Positions 44,005 to 52,960 of a stretch of 64,000 nt of DNA are shown piece after piece; positions within the stretch are counted from its first letter, which is position 1; each line of letters starts with the position of its first letter. The position numbers and the translations under genes were made by a program. The stretch spans positions 3,472,001-3,536,000 of the forward strand of contig NZ_CP025546.1 in NCBI RefSeq assembly GCF_003614435.1, written 5' to 3'. The DNA comes from Mycobacterium paragordonae (lineage in GTDB: Bacteria; Actinomycetota; Actinomycetes; Mycobacteriales; Mycobacteriaceae). The notes under the pieces were generated by a model. The model made no database searches and was not told the origin of the DNA. It was given only the letters and a program-made list of their open reading frames with translations.

Positions 44005-45357
44005 ATGACCGCCACTCCGCTCGCTGCTGCGGCTATCGCCCAACTCGAGGCCGAGGGCGTCGACACCGTCATCGGCACCGTGGTGAACCCCGCCGGACTC
44101 ACCCTGGCCAAAACGGTGCCGATCCGCCGGACGAACACGTTCGCCGATCCGGGTCTGGGCGCCAGCCCGACCTGGCACGCCTTCGCCATCGACCAGACCG
44201 GCATCGCATTCACCGATGACGTCAGCGTGGTGGGGGATCAACGCCTGCGCATCGACCTGTCCGCACTGCGCCTCATCGGTGACGGGTTGGCGTGGGCACC
44301 CGCCGGTTTCTTCGAACAGGACGGGACCCCCGTTCCGGTCTGCAGCCGGGGGACATTGGGCCGGATCGAGGCCGCCCTGGCCGACGCCGGCATCCAGGCC
44401 GCGGTCGGTCACGAAATCGAGTTCCTGCTGGTGGATTCCGACGGCGGTCGGCTGCCCGCCACGTTGTGGGCACAGTACGGCCTGGCCGGGGTCTTAGAAC
44501 ACGAGGCGTTCGTTCGGGACGTCATCGCCGGTGCCACGTCGGCCGGGGTGGTGATCGAGCAGTTCCATCCCGAGTACGGGCCCAATCAGTTCGAGCTCTC
44601 GCTGGCACCGCAGTCTCCGGTGGCCGCGGCCGACCAGCTGGTGCTGATGCGGATCATCATCGGCCGTGCCGCCCGCCGCCACGGGATGCGGGTCAGCCTG
44701 TCCCCGGCACCGTTCGCCGGGAGCGTGGGATCGGGCGCGCATCAACACTTTTCGCTGACCATGCCGGAGGGCCCGCTGTTCTCCGGCGGCAGCGGCCCGG
44801 GCGGCATGACCGCGGCGGGGCAGGCAGCGGTAGCGGGGGTACTACACGGGCTACCACAGGCGCAGGCGATCCTGTCCGGATCGATCGTGTCCGGCCTGCG
44901 GATGAAGCCCGGCAATTGGGCTGGCGCCTACGCCTGCTGGGGCATCGAGAACCGGGAAGCCGCGGTGCGGTTCATCGAGGGCGGCCCCGGCAATCCGCAC
45001 GGCGCCAACGTCGAAGTGAAGATCGTCGACCCCTCGTCCAACCCCTACCTGGCTACCGCGGCGATTCTCGCCCTGGCGCTCGACGGCGTCACCGGCCAGG
45101 CGACGTTGCCACCCGAAACGACGGTGGACCCCGCACAACTTTCCGACGCGGACCGGGACCGGGCCGGGACCCGGCTGCTTCCCGATGATCAGGTGCAAGC
45201 CCTTGCGGCACTGCAGGATTCAGCGCTGATGCGGAAGCTGCTGGGCGATCCGGTGGTCGACATGGTGACCGCGGTGCGCCGGATGGAGCACGACCGCTAC
45301 GCCGACCTCGAACCCGCGGCGCTCGCCGACAAGTTCCGGATGGCCTGGAGCCTATGA
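44005..45357 (+). CDS. glnA3: Glutamine-synthetase-like protein GlnA3
   Basis: A 450-residue member of the glutamine synthetase fold. Metal and ATP ligands are in HEIEFLLV, HPEYGPNQFELSLAP, SGAHQHFSL and NPYLATAAIL. It matches M. tuberculosis GlnA3 (Rv1878) in length when started at ATG 44005; ATG 43996 would add three residues. Members of this branch are not true glutamine synthetases. Related Streptomyces GlnA3 glutamylates polyamines (known from literature as I recall). Its stop overlaps the ATG of the next gene (ATGA), so the pair was translationally coupled. Confidence 0.92.
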   Translation: MTATPLAAAAIAQLEAEGVDTVIGTVVNPAGLTLAKTVPIRRTNTFADPGLGASPTWHAFAIDQTGIAFTDDVSVVGDQRLRIDLSALRLIGDGLAWAPAGFFEQDGTPVPVCSRGTLGRIEAALADAGIQAAVGHEIEFLLVDSDGGRLPATLWAQYGLAGVLEHEAFVRDVIAGATSAGVVIEQFHPEYGPNQFELSLAPQSPVAAADQLVLMRIIIGRAARRHGMRVSLSPAPFAGSVGSGAHQHFSLTMPEGPLFSGGSGPGGMTAAGQAAVAGVLHGLPQAQAILSGSIVSGLRMKPGNWAGAYACWGIENREAAVRFIEGGPGNPHGANVEVKIVDPSSNPYLATAAILALALDGVTGQATLPPETTVDPAQLSDADRDRAGTRLLPDDQVQALAALQDSALMRKLLGDPVVDMVTAVRRMEHDRYADLEPAALADKFRMAWSL

Positions 45358-46511
45358 CCCGGCCCACGGATTCCGCGCTGTCACAACATATTCGCCGAGT
45401 AGCGCTGATCGACCAGCACGCGCACGGCTGCTGGGTGGCCGCCGGCGACCGGCGGCGTTTCGAGAATGCGCTCAACGAGGCCAATACGGAGCCGCTCGCC
45501 GACTTCGACTCCGGCTTCGACACCCAACTCGGCTTCGCGGTGCGCAATCATTGCGCCGCCGTCCTCGGGCTACCCAGACACGCGGACGCGCAGGAGTACT
45601 GGGAGCGCCGGAGCCAATTCAGCGAATCCGAACTGGCGCGGCGGTTTCTGCCCGCCGCCGGGGTGAGCAACTGGCTGATCGACACCGGATTCGCCGAAGG
45701 AGTCACCGACGTCGCCGAGTTCGGCGAGCTGTCCGGTCGCCGCGCCTACGAAGTGGTGCGTCTGGAGCAGGTGGCGGAGGAGGCGGCGCAGGCCGACGGC
45801 GAGTAAACGGCGGCGTTCGAAGAGATCCTGATCCGCCGCGCCGCCGGCGCGGTGGGCACCAAGTCGATCCTTGCCTACCGGGGAGGGTTCGACGGCGACC
45901 TGAGTGAGCCGTCCGCGGCCGAGGTCAGGGCCGCCGCGCGACGCTGGCGCGATGAGGGTGGCGTCCGGCTGCACGATCGGGTGCTGCTCCGGTTCGGGTT
46001 GTATCAGGCGTTGCGATTGGGCAAACCGTTGCAGTTCCACGTCGGTCTCGGTGATCGCGACTGTGATCTGCACAAGACCGACCCGCTGTATCTGCTTGAC
46101 TTCCTGCGCAATTCGGGGGATACCCCGATCGTGTTGCTGCATTGCTACCCCTACGAACGTCAAGCCGGCTACCTGGCGCAGGCCTTCAACAACGTCTATG
46201 TGGACGGCGGGTTGACCGTGAACCAGCTGGGCGCGCGATCACCGGCATTCGTCGCCCGGCTCCTCGAACTCGCGCCGTTCCGCAAGATCCTGTACTCATC
46301 CGACGGTTTCGGACCGACGGAACTGCACTATCTCGGAGCGGCGTTGTGGCGCAACGCAATCGGTCGGGTGCTGCACGGCTTCGTCGACGCCGGTGACTGG
46401 AGCGAGGCGGACGCCATCCGGGTGGTCGACCTGATCGCTCACCACAACGCCGCCCGCATCTACCGCCTCGCCAGCGGCGACCCGCGCGGACCGATCACGG
46501 TAGCGGGATGA
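45354..46511 (+). pseudogene. Amidohydrolase broken by an in-frame TAA stop (Rv1879-like)
   Basis: A single 385-codon frame carries an amidohydrolase of the TIM-barrel family, but codon 151 (45804-45806) is TAA. The N-terminal half has the metal motif DQHAHG. The second half continues in the same frame (TAAFEEILIRR, VGTKSILAYRGGFDGDLSEP, LQFHVGLGDRD, LLHCYPYERQ, LYSSDGFG), with the other metal ligands intact. Upstream of the stop the gene starts ATGA-coupled to glnA3. A GTG at 45852 could start the second half, which lacks the HxH motif. A one-base change from a Tyr codon would explain it. In M. tuberculosis this gene is intact and pairs with glnA3, like the FluG protein, where the two domains are fused. 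Confidence 0.85.
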
Positions 46512-47853
46512 ACCGGCGCAGCTTTCCGCTGGCCTGATGCCGGTTCAGGCTGTCGGTCAACCGGATTCGGATCACCGGTTGCGCCAACCCGTACCGGCGC
46601 AGCGCCGCGACCATTGCGGCGGTGAGCGTTTCGGTATCCGGCGCGCCGACCACCAAGATGTCGGCGCCGGTGGGGGTTTGGACGACCTGGTATTCCGAGA
46701 TGCGGGCGTCGGTTCCGAGCACGTGACGAAAAATAATCGGGGGCACGGTGACGTCGTGGTACCGGAAGTCGTCGTCGCGGCGGCCACCGATATCGGCGAC
46801 TCTGGCGAAGGCGCTGCCACAGGGGCAGTCGCCCGGTAACGGCGCCACCTGATCGCCGAGGTCGTAACGGATGAAGGGGAACGTCCGGTTGGCCAGTCCG
46901 GTGGCGAGCGTCCGCACCGCGGGCTGCAGCGGACCGACCGGAACACCATCGGCGTTCACTCGCTCGAGCACGACCTCGTCCTCGCAGACGTGCAACCCCG
47001 CGCCGCGCCCGCAACCGACCGCCTGCACGCCGATTTCGGTTGAGCCCCATAGGTTGTGAATCACGGGTTGCCAAGCTCTGGTGATCGCTGCGCGGTCTTC
47101 GTCGAGCAGCGGCTCGGAGTTGGTGCTCACCCGGACCGGCTCGATGTGCAGGTCACCGGCCAGGGATGCGCGGGCCAGCCGTCCGATCACCGTCGGATAA
47201 CCCACCAGATGCGTCGGCGCAGCGGCGGCCACCGCCGACAAGACCTCGTGGAACGGGGCACCGGCGGCGATCACGACGGTCTGCATGCCCGGGGCGGTCG
47301 GCACGTCGAAAAGCGGGGTGCTGGCGTGCGGGGGAACGCCGGCGGTCAACACCGCCAGTCGGGCCGGAAGCGGTTGTGCCCGTTGTTCTTCGCGGGCCTG
47401 AACCCGCCACGCGAGACAGGCCGCCGAGATGTAGAAATCCCAGTCCCAGACGTAAACCCCGCGCACCCCGCTGGATCCGCCGGAGCTGAAGAACTGGTAT
47501 CCGTCGAGATAGGAGAACCCTTGCTGCTCGGCCAGGATCCGCTCGGCGGTGGCCCGGTCCAGCCCGGGCGCGGTGTTGATGGTGTCCCAATTCTGTTGGG
47601 CGTCCTGCTTGGTCATGATGGGCAGCGACGCCAGGTCGGCGATGGTGGCCCCCGACGGGTCCAGCGCCGCCAACCGCCGCGCGTGAAACGGCGACCGCTC
47701 CTTGGCGTAGGACAACAGTGCCCGCAGCCGGTGTTGCTGGTAGTTCTCGATCTGGGGGCGTGACCAGTTCAGGCGCGCGACATGATCTTTCAGGGCGTCC
47801 TGCACCGCCCCGAGATGCGCTGCGCGCGTCGCCTGGTAGGCCGCGGGCGGCAT
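46495..47853 (-). CDS. PaaK-like adenylate-forming ligase
   Basis: A 452-residue enzyme related to phenylacetate-CoA ligase/capsular adenylyltransferases. Motifs: FFSSGGSSGVRGVYVWD (the P-loop-like SSG segment), HNLWGSTEIGVQAVGC, ATGLANRTFPFIRYDLGDQV and the zinc-like PLPGDCPCGSAFARV. It would activate a carboxylate with ATP, perhaps to form a CoA thioester. The basic C-terminus RHQASGKLRRFIPLP may carry the lysine of the lid domain. It is convergent with the amidohydrolase gene, overlapping by 17 bases. The substrate is unknown. Confidence 0.8.
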   Translation of the reverse strand: MPPAAYQATRAAHLGAVQDALKDHVARLNWSRPQIENYQQHRLRALLSYAKERSPFHARRLAALDPSGATIADLASLPIMTKQDAQQNWDTINTAPGLDRATAERILAEQQGFSYLDGYQFFSSGGSSGVRGVYVWDWDFYISAACLAWRVQAREEQRAQPLPARLAVLTAGVPPHASTPLFDVPTAPGMQTVVIAAGAPFHEVLSAVAAAAPTHLVGYPTVIGRLARASLAGDLHIEPVRVSTNSEPLLDEDRAAITRAWQPVIHNLWGSTEIGVQAVGCGRGAGLHVCEDEVVLERVNADGVPVGPLQPAVRTLATGLANRTFPFIRYDLGDQVAPLPGDCPCGSAFARVADIGGRRDDDFRYHDVTVPPIIFRHVLGTDARISEYQVVQTPTGADILVVGAPDTETLTAAMVAALRRYGLAQPVIRIRLTDSLNRHQASGKLRRFIPLP

Positions 47854-47865
47854 CGGCGGGAGTGT

Positions 47866-48318
47866 CTACACCAAGGCGGTGGCGTCGAAAATCCAGGAGG
47901 TGTCGCCGCCGGCCAGGTTTTCGAAATGTTGCGGCGGCGCGAACGCCACCAGGCTGTTCATGTCCCAATAGTCTTTCCAGACAGCGATTTTGCCGTCCAC
48001 CACCTTATGCACCGTGACGAACCTCAGCACCCCCTGCTCGCCGGTCTGGAAGGTCCAGGTCTCCGAGTGCTCGTACATCACGTCGGAACCGTTGGACACC
48101 AACACGCCGTCGTGGTTCTCGTAACCCGCCAGCTGCTCCAGTCCTATCTTCAGCCGCGTCACGATGTTCTCCGGACCACGGGCCGAAACCGCCGGAACCG
48201 GCATGTCCACGTACAGGCAGTCGTCGGACAGGAATGCCTTGACCGCATCCCAGTCCCGCCGCGAGAGCGCCTGCCACATTCCGGTCACGACATTCTCGGC
48301 TGTGATCACTTCCGTCAT
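47866..48318 (-). CDS. NTF2-like / limonene-epoxide-hydrolase-type protein
   Basis: A 150-residue cone-shaped NTF2 fold: VVTGMWQALSRRDWDAVKAFLSDDCLYVDMPVP, then SETWTFQTGEQGVLRFVTVHKVVDGKIAVWKDYWDMNSLV. The Asp in KDYWDMNSL and the RxxxD arrangement resemble limonene-1,2-epoxide hydrolases, but only part of the catalytic set can be placed by eye. ATG 48318 (MTEVITAEN) is preferred to the TTG at 48327. It is upstream of the PaaK-like gene on the same strand, 12 bases apart, so they may act on the same substrate. Confidence 0.72.
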   Translation of the reverse strand: MTEVITAENVVTGMWQALSRRDWDAVKAFLSDDCLYVDMPVPAVSARGPENIVTRLKIGLEQLAGYENHDGVLVSNGSDVMYEHSETWTFQTGEQGVLRFVTVHKVVDGKIAVWKDYWDMNSLVAFAPPQHFENLAGGDTSWIFDATALV

Positions 48319-48393
48319 ACCCGTCAATTAACTCGGCCGCCGCACGGGTGTCAACCAGAGCTCGGCGGCGCATACTCGCTTTAAGGAGGGAAC

Positions 48394-49323
48394 GTGACGG
48401 GCCTGCACCGCTACATCGCCGAAGAAATCGCCACCGACCATGTCGACGGTCTGCTGACCAGACGCGAAGCCCTGCGCCGGCTGGGCCTGCTCGGCGTAAG
48501 CGGGACCGCGGCGGCGACCCTGATCGCGGCCTGCGCGAGCGCCGAGACTTCCAGGCCCACCGCCCAGACTTCCAAGCCCACCGCCGAGATTTCCAGGGCC
48601 CCGGCCAGCACGACCGGGACGCAACCACCGGGCATGGCCGGCGCGCTGGCCACCTCACCGGTGACCTGGCCGGGACCCCAGGGCCAACTCCAAGGGGCGT
48701 GGGCGCGGGCGGCCGAACCCAAGGGCGCGGTGCTGGTCATCCATGAGAACAAGGGACTGACCGACTGGGTGCGGTCGGTGGCCGGGCGGCTGGCCGGCGC
48801 CGGCTTCACGGCGCTGGCGATCGACCTGTTGTCGGAGAAGGGCGGAACGGGCGCGTTCGGTGATCCTGCCCAGGCCACCGCAGCACTGGCCGGCATCGCA
48901 CCCGAGCAGTTCGTGCGGGACCTGAACTCGGGCGTCGGGCAACTGCGGAAGTTGGCCCCTACCCAGAAGATCGGCGTGGTGGGGTTCTGTTTCGGTGGGG
49001 GACTGGTCTGGCAATTGCTGGGGGCCGGCGCGCCGTCGGTGTCCGCCGCGGTGCCGTTCTACGGGCCGTTACCCGACAACGCGAACTTCGGCGAGGCCAA
49101 GGCCGCGGTGCTGGGGATCTACGCGGCGCTCGACAACCGGGTGACGGCTTCGCAGCCGGCGGCCGAGGCAGCGCTGGCCCGGGCGGGACTGGTGCACGAG
49201 TTGATCGTGGAACCGGATGCCGACCACGCGTTCTTCAACGACACCGGTCCGCGGTACAACGCCGTAGCGGCTGCCGACGCCTGGCAGCGAACCCTGGACT
49301 GGTTCGGCCGTTACCTGGCCTGA
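48394..49323 (+). CDS. Lipid-anchored dienelactone-hydrolase-family protein
   Basis: A 309-residue protein. The N-terminus has a twin-arginine-like LLTRREALRRLGLLGVSG and then a lipobox LIAACAS, so it is probably exported and lipid-anchored. A linker with imperfect 7-residue repeats (TSRPTAQ, TSKPTAE, ISRAPAS; about residues 51-72) follows. The hydrolase domain has the nucleophile in GFCFGGG (cysteine, as in dienelactone hydrolase), an acidic residue in AALDNRV, and the histidine in DADHAFFND. The GTG at 48394 follows AAGGAGG. An extracytoplasmic ester or lactone hydrolase is inferred. Confidence 0.85.
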   Translation: MTGLHRYIAEEIATDHVDGLLTRREALRRLGLLGVSGTAAATLIAACASAETSRPTAQTSKPTAEISRAPASTTGTQPPGMAGALATSPVTWPGPQGQLQGAWARAAEPKGAVLVIHENKGLTDWVRSVAGRLAGAGFTALAIDLLSEKGGTGAFGDPAQATAALAGIAPEQFVRDLNSGVGQLRKLAPTQKIGVVGFCFGGGLVWQLLGAGAPSVSAAVPFYGPLPDNANFGEAKAAVLGIYAALDNRVTASQPAAEAALARAGLVHELIVEPDADHAFFNDTGPRYNAVAAADAWQRTLDWFGRYLA

Positions 49324-50640
49324 CTACCGCGCGACCATAGATCGGGTCTGGCCCAGCTGCACCGGCAGCGTCGACCAGCCGCGCAGTACCCGGGTGCTGC
49401 GGCGGCTCCCGCTACCCGCGATCTGTACGTCGGGGAAGCGGTCGAAAAAGGTGCGCAGCCCGACTTCCCCCTCGGCCCGGGCCAGCGCGGCACCGAGGCA
49501 GAAGTGGCGTCCCGTCGAGAACGCGAGATGCCTTCCCGCGTTTGATCTTTCGACGTCGAAGCGATGCGGGTCGGCGAACACCGCCGGGTCGCGGTTGGCC
49601 GCGGCCAGGTAGACGACCACCACCTCGTCGCGGTAAATCGGCATCCCCGCCACCTCGACGTCGCTGCCGGCCACCCGGGCGGTCAGCTGCACGGGCGAGT
49701 CGAGCCGCAAAATCTCCTCCACAGCGTTGGGCCACAACTCCGGCCGGTCCCGCAGCTTCTCCAGTTGGTCGGGATGGTCGAGCAACATCCGAATTCCGTT
49801 GCCCAGCAGGTTGACTGTGGTTTCGAAGCCGGCGACCAGGACCAGACCCGCGACCGCCTGCAGCTCGATGTCATCGAGATAGCTGTCCGCGCTGCCGCTT
49901 TGGGCGGTCTGGATCAGTTGGCTCATCAGGTCGTCGCCCGGATTGCGTTGCAACTCCCGCAGATGCTGCACCAGCCATGCGTTGAAGCCCGCGACGCCCC
50001 GCTGCACGCGGACGTACTGCTGCCACGGCAACCCGATGTCCAGACTCGGGGCGGCCAACTCGCCAAACTCCAGGACGCGCCGGCGGTCGTACTCCGGCAC
50101 ACCGAGGATGTCGCTGATGACGGTGATCGGTAGCTGAGAGCAATACCGCCCGACGATATCGACCCCGCCGGGCCGGTCGACGAGCCGATCGAGCAGTTCG
50201 TCCGCCGTCTGCTGAACCCGGTCGCGCAACGCGGTCACCGCGCGCGAGGTGAACACCGCCGAGACGGTCTTGCGGTAGCGCGTGTGATCGGGCGGTTCGA
50301 CCGCCAGCAGCGACGGCGGCCGCATCGGGTGCAACCGATCGTCACGAGTACGACTTTCCAGCCAGCGCAACGGTTTCGGGAGGCTGTCACCGAAATTGAT
50401 GACATGGAAATCGTCGGAACGCAGAATATCGTGGGCGAGGCGGTGGTCCACCGTCATCAGGTTCGCCCGGTTGCGCACCAATCCGCCGCGGCGCCGTATC
50501 TCGTCGTAGAACGGCACCGGGTCGTCCGCGACGGCTGGGTCGGCGATCAGCCGGGCTTGCAGATCACCGCGCCGGACCGCGAGTTTGGCCACCCCGCGGA
50601 CCACGCCGTGCATCGCGAACCAGTGCAGTCTGTCCTTCAC
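49324..50640 (-). CDS. cyp140: Cytochrome P450 CYP140 family
   Basis: A 438-residue P450 nearly identical in pattern to M. tuberculosis CYP140 (Rv1880c). The haem-binding loop is FSTGRHFCLGAALARAEGE (Cys ligand), the I-helix is AGFETTVNLLG, and the ExxR region is EEILRLDSPVQLTARV. GTG 50640 (VKDRLHWFAMHG) gives the same length as the known protein; it follows the lppE stop by 2 bases, indicating coupling. The substrate is unknown. Electron supply would come from a ferredoxin/ferredoxin reductase elsewhere. Confidence 0.92.
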   Translation of the reverse strand: MKDRLHWFAMHGVVRGVAKLAVRRGDLQARLIADPAVADDPVPFYDEIRRRGGLVRNRANLMTVDHRLAHDILRSDDFHVINFGDSLPKPLRWLESRTRDDRLHPMRPPSLLAVEPPDHTRYRKTVSAVFTSRAVTALRDRVQQTADELLDRLVDRPGGVDIVGRYCSQLPITVISDILGVPEYDRRRVLEFGELAAPSLDIGLPWQQYVRVQRGVAGFNAWLVQHLRELQRNPGDDLMSQLIQTAQSGSADSYLDDIELQAVAGLVLVAGFETTVNLLGNGIRMLLDHPDQLEKLRDRPELWPNAVEEILRLDSPVQLTARVAGSDVEVAGMPIYRDEVVVVYLAAANRDPAVFADPHRFDVERSNAGRHLAFSTGRHFCLGAALARAEGEVGLRTFFDRFPDVQIAGSGSRRSTRVLRGWSTLPVQLGQTRSMVAR

Positions 50641-50642
50641 CG

Positions 50643-51059
50643 TCAGCACTCGGCGCTGATCTTGAAGTCCGTTGTCACGACCTTGTTCGGGTTGTTGCTG
50701 TTGATGCCGGACGCGCTGCCGGTGATGGTGTAGGCGTTCTTGTTGACGTCCACGTGGGCGTCGCCCACCCCGCCCTCGTAATAGCTGCCGGTGAACCCAT
50801 CGACATTGCGGATCTTGACGAATTGCGGGATCACCCGGTCACCGCTGATCATGACCACGGCTTGCACCTGGCCGTCCCGATCATGGATGTCGAAGGTGCG
50901 GTAGGCCTGGATCTGACTGCATGCCGGAGGGCGCGTGGTGTGGGTGGCGCCGTCGATGGTCACATGCGCGGCCTTGCGCGGCATGATCTGGGTTCCGCCG
51001 CAACCGGACACGGTGAGTGCCAATGCGATTCCTGCCGTTACCACTATCCGGTTCTGCAC
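50643..51059 (-). CDS. lppE: Lipoprotein LppE
   Basis: A 138-residue lipoprotein. The signal peptide VQNRIVVTAGIALALTVSG/CGG ends in a lipobox (cysteine about residue 20). The mature domain contains VTIDGATHTTRPPACSQIQAYRTF and TGSASGINSNNPNKVVTTDFKISAEC, with two cysteines. This is the 19-kDa (LpqH)-like antigen family. GTG 51059 replaces the longer frame because it matches the known N-terminus (Rv1881c). It is upstream of cyp140 and downstream of the SDR gene on the same strand. Confidence 0.9.
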   Translation of the reverse strand: MQNRIVVTAGIALALTVSGCGGTQIMPRKAAHVTIDGATHTTRPPACSQIQAYRTFDIHDRDGQVQAVVMISGDRVIPQFVKIRNVDGFTGSYYEGGVGDAHVDVNKNAYTITGSASGINSNNPNKVVTTDFKISAEC

Positions 51060-51066
51060 CAGGACA

Positions 51067-51897
51067 TTATTGCTGGTTGGGGTCCAGCCTGGGCAATGCT
51101 TTGACGATGCGATTTCGAACGAACTCCGGACTGACGCCCTTGAGCCGGTCGATCCAGCGGATGCTGCCGGGCACATACCAGTGCAGCCGGGTCGGATGCT
51201 GGTAGGCCCGCCACGCCGCCTCGGCGACGCTGGAGGCCGGCATCAGACGGAACATCCCCCGCTTGGGCGCCGCGGCGCGCAGTTCGTCGTGGGTCATCTG
51301 GGTTTGCGACCCGTCGGAGTGCTGAGGCGTCGAAGTGAGGATGGCGGTGTCGATCAGGCCGGGCAGCACGTCGGCGACCCGCACGCCGTGGCGCTGCCAT
51401 TCCACGCTCAGCGCCTCCGTCAGACCCTTGACGGCATGCTTGGTCGCCGAGTACACGGCGATGCGCGGCATGCCGTAGGTGCCCGAGGAGGACGACGTCG
51501 AGAACATCAGGCTGCCCGGCGCCTTCTTCAGGTAGGGGAGTGCCCCGTAGGCGCCCGTCAGCACGGCCTTGAAGTTCACGTCGACGACTCGCATGGCGGC
51601 CTCGTACGGCACGTCCTCGAACCAGCCGCCTTCACCGATGCCGGCGTTGTTCCACATCATGTCGAGTCCGCCGCCGGCGTTGCCGGCACAGAAGTCGGCC
51701 AGAGCCGTGTCCAGCGCGGCCTTGTCGGTCACGTCGACCACCCGGGTCCACAGCCCGGCACCCAGTTCCACGCTGAGTGCGGCCAGGCCGTCGTCGTTGC
51801 GGTCTACGGCGCCGACGCGCCAACCTTTGCCGTGGAAGAGCTTGACGCCTTCCCGGCCCATCCCGCTGCCCGCACCGGTGATGAATATCGTCTTCAT
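51067..51897 (-). CDS. Short-chain dehydrogenase/reductase (Rv1882c-like)
   Basis: A 276-residue classical SDR. The cofactor motif is FITGAGSGMGREGVKLF at the N-terminus, NNAG appears as WNNAGIGEGG, and the catalytic residues lie in FSTSSSSGTYGMPRIAVYSATKHAVKGL (YxxxK). VDRNDD after the second strand carries an acidic residue that favours NAD. Substrate unknown. It precedes lppE and cyp140 on one strand with small gaps, suggesting an operon. Confidence 0.87.
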   Translation of the reverse strand: MKTIFITGAGSGMGREGVKLFHGKGWRVGAVDRNDDGLAALSVELGAGLWTRVVDVTDKAALDTALADFCAGNAGGGLDMMWNNAGIGEGGWFEDVPYEAAMRVVDVNFKAVLTGAYGALPYLKKAPGSLMFSTSSSSGTYGMPRIAVYSATKHAVKGLTEALSVEWQRHGVRVADVLPGLIDTAILTSTPQHSDGSQTQMTHDELRAAAPKRGMFRLMPASSVAEAAWRAYQHPTRLHWYVPGSIRWIDRLKGVSPEFVRNRIVKALPRLDPNQQ

Positions 51898-51920
51898 CGA
51901 TCTGATCTCCGCCCAGCCCC

Positions 51921-52385
51921 TCAGCCTGCTTCGACCACATCTTTGATGCGATGCAGCGTCTTAGTCATGTCTCGTATGTTGCGACGTTTACGTAAGAAGC
52001 CTCCCAACACCAGGTAGACGTTGTTGAACGGAGACGGCGCGAGCCGGAAGGACTCGGTCACATCCGTGGCCTGTCCGTCTGGCCCGGCCGGCACCAGCTT
52101 GTAGTGCCAGTTGTTCACCACCCGGTCGCCGACCAGCACAGCAAACCCGAATTCGCGACCGGGCTCGCAGGCGGTCACCTCGCAGGTGGTCCAGTACACC
52201 GGCCCGATCTCGTTGCGGCGGACGTGGCCGCGAAAGCGCGCTCCGAGTTCGGGTCCGGTCGCCTCACCTAGCCACTCGGCCTCGAAGGTTTCCGGTGAGA
52301 AGCGTCCGGTATTTCGAATATCGGCAATTAATTCCCAGATCTTGTCTGCCGGCGCCGCCATATGAACCGTTGCTGAACCCTCCAT
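51921..52385 (-). CDS. SRPBCC/polyketide-cyclase-like protein (Rv1883c-like)
   Basis: A 154-residue START-like domain. Blocks are ATVHMAAPADKIWELIADIRNTGRFSPETFEAEWLGEATGPELGARFRGHVRR and VYWTTCEVTACEPGREFGFAV, typical of the lipid-binding SRPBCC superfamily. It could bind a hydrophobic ligand, without a defined chemical step. ATG 52385 is used; the TTG at 52397 is unlikely. It is 23 bases upstream of the SDR gene. Confidence 0.82.
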   Translation of the reverse strand: MEGSATVHMAAPADKIWELIADIRNTGRFSPETFEAEWLGEATGPELGARFRGHVRRNEIGPVYWTTCEVTACEPGREFGFAVLVGDRVVNNWHYKLVPAGPDGQATDVTESFRLAPSPFNNVYLVLGGFLRKRRNIRDMTKTLHRIKDVVEAG

Positions 52386-52436
52386 AGGAGGATCCAATCA
52401 CGCCGCCTGTAACGAAACGCGGCGCCCCGCCGATAA

Positions 52437-52862
52437 TCATTGTTTGGGCGTGAACATCCCGATGATCTGACTGATGGTCTGGGTCAGCGTTCCACCCGGC
52501 TTGGGCAGTTGCGCGATCCCGGGTCCCATGCCTCCCGCGCTGGCGCATTTCGGCCAGGCGCCCGGGCCCTGACCCGCCAGGACTTTGTTCGCAACGGCGA
52601 TTTGTTGCTGCTTGGAGGCTTTCGCCGGGTTTCCGACGCCGCCGTATTCCTCCCAGGTGGCTTGCTTGAACTGCAGACCGCCGTACGCGCCGTTGCCCGT
52701 GTTGGCGGCCCAGTTGCCGCCGGACTCGCACTGCGCGACGGCCTCCCAGTTCATCGCGTCGGCGTCGGCGGTGCCGGTGGACAACGACATGCCGGTGGCG
52801 ATGAATCCCGCGGTGATGGCTGACTTGATGAGGGGCTTTGTGATGTGGGTCATGTCCGGCAT
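52437..52862 (-). CDS. rpfC: Resuscitation-promoting factor RpfC
   Basis: A 141-residue secreted lysozyme-like cell-wall hydrolase that helps dormant cells resume growth. The signal peptide ([26 protein letters not shown]) is followed directly by the Rpf domain: [19 protein letters not shown], with the catalytic Glu in CESGG, then [18 protein letters not shown] and [27 protein letters not shown]. Two cysteines (AQCES and PKCASA) would form the conserved disulfide. ATG 52862 ([14 protein letters not shown]) or ATG 52853 could be the start. Order and length fit rpfC (Rv1884c). Confidence 0.92.
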   Translation of the reverse strand: MPDMTHITKPLIKSAITAGFIATGMSLSTGTADADAMNWEAVAQCESGGNWAANTGNGAYGGLQFKQATWEEYGGVGNPAKASKQQQIAVANKVLAGQGPGAWPKCASAGGMGPGIAQLPKPGGTLTQTISQIIGMFTPKQ

Positions 52863-52960
52863 TTCGCCGGGCGTGTTCAAAGCGTTACCCAAGAGAAAAA
52901 ATTATGAGATCAGTTGTCTACCGCATTGAGATTGGCGCAAACGGCGTTGCGGCGGCTGTC

